In this document: positions 5,404-10,000 of the stretch, one piece after another
How positions within the stretch are numbered: position 1 is the first letter of the stretch
How the letters are laid out: each line of letters opens with the position of its first letter
From: Conus ventricosus
Lineage: Eukaryota; Mollusca; Gastropoda; Neogastropoda; Conidae
Assembly (NCBI GenBank): GCA_018398815.1
Contig: CM031607.1
Coordinates: forward strand, 79,992,226-80,002,225
Direction: 5' to 3'
Length of the DNA: 10,000 bases
The notes under the pieces: model-generated
What the model was told of the DNA's origin: nothing
Database searches by the model: none
Seen by the model: only the letters and a program-made list of their open reading frames with translations
Program-made: the position numbers and the translations under genes

Positions 5404-6530
5404 CATTAGAAAAGTAGTTACAGACTCAGAATCAAAAACTTACTTGGAGAATATTTCGACAGGGTCGCCCTGTCTTCTTCAGCTCACTGTTGCTGTTGTG
5501 GCAGCGAGGCTTGATGGGACGACTGTTGTGTGGGGTGAACGGTTGTCAGGATCTGATGGTAGATAGGGGGAGTTCAAAGCCTTGATCTCTGTTCAGGCTG
5601 GGGCGTCTGGTCTTAATTTCGATGGCTTCTTTAACTTTTGTTTTTGTGAGGAAGGGCTCTGTAGATAAGATCTTGGTTTCTTGGGGGCTGAAACTGTGGC
5701 CTGTGGCTTGTAGATGTTCATGTATGGCAGAAGTAGATCGGTTTGGGTGTTCCTGTAGACGGGTGGTGAGTGGTCTTGCTGTCTCCCCAGTGTAGGTATG
5801 GGTACAGTCTTGACACCCTACCTGGTACACTACACCACACTGCTTGAGGGGGTCCGTTTTGTCTTTGACATGACTCAGTTGCTGGCGTAGGGAGTTGTGG
5901 GTTTGTGGAACACGTTGCATCCATGTTGTTGGAAGGTTCTGGCTAGACGCTCTGAGACTCCTTTAATGTAAGGGATTCCCACTTTCACAGTGTCCGTATC
6001 TGTAGAAGAAGGGTAGCGAACTCGAGGGTTGTCCCACATCCATGCAGGGTATCCATTTGCGGAAAGGGCAGTCTTGATGTGTTCTTCTTCTTTCAGCTCT
6101 TCCTCCTTAGTGGAACACAGTACAGAGGCTCTGTGCATGAGGGTGTTGACAACAGATCTCTTGTGCTGGAGGGGGTGGTTAGAGTGAAAGTTCAGATACT
6201 GGTCAGTGTGGGTGGGTTTCCTATAAACGGTGGTCTCCATCCTGTCGTCATGGGTTCGGGTGATGAGTGTATCCAGGAACGGGATCTTCCCTTCTACTTC
6301 AGTTTCGGAAGTGAATTGGATACTGTCGTCTATGGAATTCAGGTGAGTGGTGAAGCTGTCAATCTCCGTCTCCTGTATGCGGGTCATGGTGTCATCCACA
6401 TAGCGGTACCACATGCTGGGAGGGTTGGCAGCAGTCTCACGGGCTACTTTTTCAAAATGTTCCATGTGCAGGTTGGCTACCACAGGAGTTACTGGCGAAC
6501 CCATGGCAGCTCCTTGTTTCTGCTGGTAGA
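5404..6530 (-). pseudogene. Inverted, 5'-truncated PLE copy: reverse transcriptase palm to GIY-YIG nuclease
   Basis: The minus strand encodes NVYGFYQQKQGAAMGSP, then VANLHMEHFEKV, the catalytic YVDD and FLDTLITR. An adjacent frame gives the nuclease, with GVVYQVGCQDC, a YTGET motif in place of the usual YIGET/YVGET, TRLQEH with the expected catalytic Arg, and KEAIEIK with the catalytic Glu, ending at 5546. A one-base loss near 5895-5900 (CCACC to CCAC on the sense strand) separates the two frames. The N-terminal part and reverse transcriptase motifs up to the first catalytic Asp are missing. Homology to the plus copy fades around 6525-6540, where the arms join. The copy cannot be autonomous. 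Its residues around FYQQK differ from those of the plus copy. Confidence 0.8.
5446..5488 (-). ncRNA. Hammerhead-like motif at the 3' end of the inverted PLE copy
   Basis: This is the inverted counterpart of 8843-8884 and is identical to it in CTGAAGA (5482-5476), the stem II hairpin and GAAA. The description given for 8843-8884 applies. Confidence 0.5.
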
Positions 6531-6601
6531 AACCATAAACATTTCAACATTCGGTGCCAACGTGAACAGGTCACTCCCCAAGCCTTCATTTAAAAACTTG
6601 T

Positions 6602-8846
6602 GTGAAGGGAATCAATGCTTCCCAGATCTTGAAGAAAGCTGAACGACTTCTGATCCAAGAAAGAATCAGACAATGCGACTACAACATCCGGAGGCTCGAT
6701 GACGAAATCCGAGAGACAAACGCGGAACTTTACAGAATCCTCCCACAGGAAATAGCAGACGACATTTTACTTTCAGGCCGCCTCGCGCATGCGCACGAGT
6801 TCAATGTTTACAAACACAGACAACGCGACAAGTTCGAACGCTTCCGCCAAAAACAACAACCCAAAGGAAACTTACTGACCTCCAACGCCATAGACACTAA
6901 CAAATGGATTATCAATCTCTCCAACCGTGCTCTCAGTGACAGTGAAACAAGTGTGCTGAAGAAAGGACTTAACTTTTGTGTTGCGCCCACATCGATTCCA
7001 GTCAAGGAAATCGTAGCTTTCACTAAAGCAGCGTGCAGCCAGATCAAAGACAAAGCCACAGCAGACAGCCTACGGAGCGAAGTGGTCTAAGTCATAAAGT
7101 CCAGTAAGCCACCCAAGTCCAACATTTCACGAGAGGAAAAACAAGCCTTGAAAAACTTGAGACAGGACGACAGCATCGTCATACTTCCAGCTGACAAAGG
7201 TAGGACCACAGTATTGTTACCGAAAGATGAGTACTACAAGAAAGTACAGACCCTCTCAGTGATACAGACGCCTATGAAAAACTCAAGACTGACCCTACGA
7301 AGAAAGTGAAAAACCAGCTTATAAACCTGCTAAAGAAATGGAAGAAAGAAGATTCTATCTCCCCTAATCTTTACCAGCGTCTTTACCCCACTTCAGAATC
7401 CACACCTAAGCTGTATGGATTATCCAAGATACACAAGAAGGATGCCCCCTCCGCCCATTGTGTCCAGCTGTGGCAGTGTCATGTACAATGCCTCCAAATT
7501 CCTGACACAAATATTGGGACCTTCAGTTGGGCAGACCGAGCACCACATAGTCACAGCACAGATTTTGCACAGAAGATGAAAAACCAGCAACTGACTCCAG
7601 GGGAGAAACTTGTCTCCTATGATGTTTGTGCACTGTTCACTAGCATCCCTGTACCCAAGGCTCTCCAAGTCATTCGGGAGAAGATTGAGGATGACTACCA
7701 CCTTCGTCACCAGTGTGTGAACTCACTACAAAACAGGTGCTAGAATTGTTGGAACTGTGCCTCACTAGCACATACTTTTCATTCAACCATGAGTCCTACC
7801 AGCAGAAACAAGGAGCTGCCATGGGTTCGCCAGTATCTCCTGTGGTAGCCAACCTGTACATGGAACATTTTGAAAAAGTAGCCTGTGAGACTGCTGCCAA
7901 CCCTCCCAGCATGTGGTACCGCTATGTGGATGACACCATGACCCGCATACAGGAGACGGAGATTGACAGCTTCACCACTCACCTGAATTCCATAGACGAC
8001 AGTATCCAAATCACTTCCGAAACTGAAGTAGAAGGGAAGATCCCGTTCCTGGATACACTCATCACCCGAACCCATGACGACAGGATGGAGACCACCGTTT
8101 ATAGGAAACCCACCCACACTGACCAGTATCTGAACTTTCACTCTAACCACCCCCTCCAGCACAAGAGATCTGTTGTCAACACCCTCATGCACAGAGCCTC
8201 TGTACTGTGTTCCACTAAGGAGGAAGAGCTGAAAGAAGAAGAACACATCAAGACTGCCCTTTCCGCAAATGGATACCTGCATGGATGTGGGACAACCTCG
8301 AGTTCGCTACCCTTCTTCTACAGATACGGACACTGTGAAAGTGGGAATCCTTACATTAAAGGAGTCTCAGAGCGTCTAGCCAGAACCTTCCAACAACATG
8401 GATGCAACGTGTTCCACAAACCCACCAACTCCCTACGCCAGCAACTGAGTCATGTCAAAGACAAAACGGACCCCCTCAAGCAGTGTGGTGTAGTGTACCA
8501 GGTAGGGTGTCAAGACTGTGCCAATACCTACATTGGCGAGACAGCAAGATCACTCACCACCCATCTACAGGAACACCCAAACCGATCTACTTCTGCCATA
8601 CATGAACATCTACAAGCCACAGGCCACAGTTTCAGCCCCCAAGAAACCAAGATCTTATCTACAGAGCCCTTCCTCACAAAAACAAAAGTTAAAGAAGCCA
8701 TCGAAATTAAGACCAGACGCCCCAGCCTGAACAGAGATCAAGGCTTTGAACTCCCCCCCCCCCTCCATCTACAATCAGGTCCTGACAACCATTCACCCCA
8801 CACAAAAGTGTCCCATCAAGCCTCGCTGCCACAACAGCAACAGTGA
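6602..8846 (+). pseudogene. PLE polyprotein: N-terminal region, reverse transcriptase and GIY-YIG endonuclease, broken
   Basis: Penelope-type reverse transcriptases copy their RNA at a nick made by the fused GIY-YIG nuclease. The N-terminal part has TNKWIINLSNRALSDSE and VLKKGLNFCVAPTSIP, the usual PLE pre-RT segment. Then come VILPADKG (about 7180-7200), LYGLSKIHKK, VSYDVCALFTSIPV with the first catalytic Asp, GAAMGSP, YVDD (about 7923-7934) and FLDTLITR. The nuclease has GVVYQVGCQDC, YIGET and KEAIEIK. Damage includes an in-frame TAA at 7088-7090, a one-base loss near 7255, shifts at about 7445-7460 that are compensated near 7552, and another near 7713. A scrambled stretch lies at 8276-8350, where three CCC runs are CC. 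At 8562-8564 the catalytic Arg codon CGT, seen in the inverted copy, is CAT (His). The first Met near 6602 is only the start of the open frame. The last residues are Gln-rich. Confidence 0.85.
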
Positions 8847-8884
8847 GCTGAAGAAGACAGGGCGACCCTGTCGAAATATTCTCC
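8843..8884 (+). ncRNA. Hammerhead-like motif at the 3' end of the plus PLE copy
   Basis: CTGAAGA (8848-8854) fits CUGANGA. One extra A is followed by a perfect 7-bp hairpin GACAGGG/CCCTGTC (8856-8862 with 8866-8872, loop CGA). GAAA (8873-8876) and TATT follow, and CTC (8881-8883) can pair with GAG (8845-8847) as stem I. Hammerhead motifs in Penelope-like elements are established. This one has an inserted A before stem II and almost no stem III, so it may be inactive. Conservation in both arms shows only common descent. Confidence 0.5.
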
Positions 8885-8924
8885 AAGTAAGTTTTTGATT
8901 CTGAGCCTGTAACTACTTTTCTAA

Positions 8925-8936
8925 TGAGCCTACTCT
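8925..8936 (+). repeat. Right copy of a 12-bp target-site duplication
   Basis: Exact direct repeat of 5357-5368, abutting the element end. Confidence 0.7.
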
Positions 8937-9185
8937 GTTCCTCTACTTCAGCTGAAGTAGTTTAAAAAAACCTTTCACTGGTTTTGTTGAAAGTCTTTAA
9001 GTATAGAGATATTGTCATTTTTTGAAAATGTTTTCCATTTCTTTTTTTCGATTCGTTCCGTATTTCGTTGCATATAAATATTCCGCTTTTTCATATTCAC
9101 ACACCTCTTCACCAGGCGCCTTGGTCTATTATGTTAAGCGATGATCTGAATCTGAATCTGAATCTGCACCCACCTGCTGTTACAG
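8937..9185 (+). other. 3' part of the host intron with a short TGAATC repeat
   Basis: Intron sequence leads to the acceptor GCTGTTACAG (ending 9185). About four copies of the 6-bp unit TGAATC lie at 9143-9166, just before the pyrimidine-rich acceptor region. The open frame that begins at 9068 runs through this part, but its first 39 codons are best read as intron. Confidence 0.55.
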
Positions 9186-9448
9186 GTCGCCTGGAGACGA
9201 TCGCTATTGGTGGCAGTGTCGGCGTGGTGGTTTTCCTCATGGCCGCCATCTTGGGCCGCCGCTTAGAAAAGCACCGAAACTGGGATAGGGAGAGAGGTCA
9301 TGGAAAGGTCAGCCCGCAGAAGACTGTCCGTCAGGGCTGGTCATCGGCCAAGAACGGCAAGGTCAAGGCCGGCTACACCCCGCAAAGCACCAACCCGTCT
9401 TCCCCGAGAAACCAGCCCTGTATTATCAAAGTGTCAGAGGTCCCCTGA
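9186..9448 (+). CDS. Terminal exon: transmembrane helix and basic cytoplasmic tail
   Basis: After acceptor CTGTTACAG, two bases (GT) complete the phase-1 codon left by the LDLa exon (A+GT, Ser). RLETIAIGGS follows, then a hydrophobic helix (about residues 5-23 of this exon, ending VVVFLMAAILG), then GRRLEKHR as a stop-transfer signal. A hydrophilic tail of about 62 residues, rich in Lys, Arg, Ser and Pro, ends at TGA (9446-9448). This fits a type I single-pass membrane protein with an extracellular LDLa module. The tail has Ser-Pro sites but no ITAM, NPxY or other signalling motif that I can identify. GC content is higher than in the surrounding sequence, as expected for coding DNA. It may belong to a larger LDLa, CUB or MAM receptor. 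I cannot name it. Confidence 0.7.
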
Positions 9449-9508
9449 AGGACCGTGGCGCGTGGTGGGGGACGGGAAAGGGAGAGAGGGGTGGTGGGGA
9501 AGATTGGG

Positions 9509-9551
<43 letters not shown>

Positions 9552-9666
9552 GGCTCAGAGGAGGAGGAAGAGTGACTAGGGGAAGGGGAAGGGGGGGGGG
9601 GGGGGGGGTTATTGTGAAAGATGTTTTTTAAGAGGAGAGGGTGAGAATGAGAGTTAATGTCAAATT

Positions 9667-9715
<49 letters not shown>

Positions 9716-9868
9716 TTGTGTGTGTGTGTGTGTGTGTGTGCGTGCGTGTGTGTGTGTGCGTGCGTGACGCGTGCGTGCGTGTGTGTGTCTGTGTGCGTGC
9801 GTGCGTGCGCGTGCGTGCTGCGTGTGTGTGTGTGTGTGTGTGAGAGAAGAGAGAGGAGAGAGAGAGAG
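9449..9868. repeat. 3' UTR or flank made of GT, poly-G, GT/GC and GA repeats
   Basis: GT repeats run at 9513-9550, four G runs at about 9577-9608 (the last 18 G), a mixed GTGT/GTGC tract at 9667-9842 and a GA tract at 9843-9868. Both strands give long but meaningless Cys/Val or His/Thr frames. No AATAAA is visible downstream of the stop codon, so the poly(A) site of the membrane-protein gene is not located. Confidence 0.9.
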
Positions 9869-10000
9869 ATATGATATGATATGATTTATTGCTATAAAGC
9901 GGTACAGGTTCATAAGCAAGACAGTGCGATAAACAATAACACAACAAAACAATTAAACAAGGCATCGCGGAAAGTCCGACATGGAAACTATGGCAAACAA
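9868..10000 (-). mobile_element. Possible 3' end of a retroelement on the minus strand
   Basis: Read on the minus strand, CCTGTACCGCTTTATAGC is followed by AATAAATC and three ATATC-type units, then a CT tract. A short structured end, AATAAA and a pentanucleotide tail suggest a LINE or SINE 3' end. No coding remnant is recognised and the element would extend beyond the window. The rest of this segment shows no gene. Confidence 0.3.

Larger units (their letters stand above)
5369..8926 (+). mobile_element. Composite Penelope-like element: inverted truncated copy plus nearly full copy
   Basis: Between the flanking 12-bp direct repeats lie a 35-bp extension (5369-5403), an inverted 5'-truncated copy (5404 to about 6530) and a plus-strand copy (about 6531-8926). 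The 1.13-kb arms are highly similar and include the same 3' UTR, ending at CTAATG. Penelope-like elements are known for such arrangements: partial copies joined tandemly or inverted, short extensions at one end, and target-site duplications of variable length. One duplication around both arms indicates a single integration event rather than two. The insertion sits in the intron between 4425 and 9186, with the longer copy in sense orientation to the host gene. The arms could form a long hairpin RNA if transcribed. Confidence 0.8.
6531..8926 (+). mobile_element. Nearly full-length Penelope-like retrotransposon copy
   Basis: The copy has an N-terminal coding region from about 6602, the reverse transcriptase core, a GIY-YIG endonuclease, an 80-bp 3' UTR with a hammerhead-like motif, and an end at CTAATG (8926). 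The exact 5' end is hidden at the head-to-head junction. Length is about 2.4 kb. An endonuclease-bearing PLE of the Penelope/Poseidon type is indicated by the C-terminal GIY-YIG with C..C and H residues around it. I cannot place it in a named family. Confidence 0.8.

Noticed and set aside
6079..6642. 187-codon plus-strand frame opposite the inverted PLE copy
   Set aside because: It is antisense to the reverse-transcriptase frame and recurs antisense to the plus copy (7779-8282). That recurrence follows from the copied sequence and does not indicate a gene.
9068..9185. N-terminal 39 codons of the frame that includes the transmembrane exon
   Set aside because: A good acceptor at 9184-9185 and the matching phase with the LDLa exon indicate that this part is intron. 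Its repeated Leu-Asn comes from the TGAATC repeat.
9240..9253. GCCGCCATCTTGG, a perfect YY1-type motif
   Set aside because: It lies inside the transmembrane coding segment, where the codons for AAIL give it by chance. No promoter context.
9434..9965. Long His/Thr and Cys/Val frames at the right end
   Set aside because: They are translations of GT/CA repeats.
1..10000. CRISPR array, tRNA, rRNA, bacterial operon or viral gene cluster
   Set aside because: No regularly spaced unique-spacer repeats, no cloverleaf with conserved boxes, and no rRNA words were seen. All simple repeats are microsatellites, and the only multi-domain frame is the Penelope-like retrotransposon.

Overview
The window looks like repeat-rich nuclear DNA from an invertebrate animal. 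A gastropod or other mollusc is my best guess, but it is inference only. Direct evidence for an animal genome is GT-AG exon boundaries, an LDL-receptor class A exon, a THAP zinc-finger exon, non-LTR and Penelope-like retrotransposons, and long simple repeats. There are no bacterial-style operons, tRNAs, rRNAs or CRISPR arrays.

Layout. 1-117 and about 718-1010 hold the 3' ends of two related non-LTR retrotransposons (LINEs) that face each other. Each ends in the same three-way-junction fold followed by a TAC-repeat tail. Between them, on the minus strand, is the first half of a THAP DNA-binding domain (115-288) with two perfect TGACGTCA motifs just upstream. A possible minus-strand exon lies at 1313-1487, and a GTGCGGCTTATA-type repeat at 1725-1890. 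From 1899 to 2277 there is a compound microsatellite. 2278-4296 has no recognisable gene, but holds a hammerhead ribozyme motif at 3416-3463 and several small repeats.

The one supported host gene is on the plus strand. A 129-nt LDL-receptor class A exon (4297-4425) and a terminal exon with a transmembrane helix and basic cytoplasmic tail (9186-9448) have matching phase-1 boundaries. They fit a single-pass membrane protein whose upstream exons are not visible. The 4.76-kb intron between them contains a CT-rich microsatellite, an older Penelope-type 3' end relic (about 5040-5330, minus) and a composite Penelope-like element (PLE).

The composite PLE has a 5'-truncated inverted copy (5404 to about 6530, minus) joined head-to-head to a nearly full copy (about 6531-8926, plus). 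A 12-bp direct repeat (TGAGCCTACTCT) flanks the pair, so they probably inserted in one event. The plus copy carries the N-terminal region, the reverse transcriptase with YVDD, and a C-terminal GIY-YIG nuclease, but a stop and several one-base losses break it. Both copies end in a hammerhead-like CTGAAGA / stem II / GAAA motif. The right end (9449-10000) is 3' UTR or flank, dominated by GT, G and GA repeats, with a possible retroelement tail at 9868-10000.
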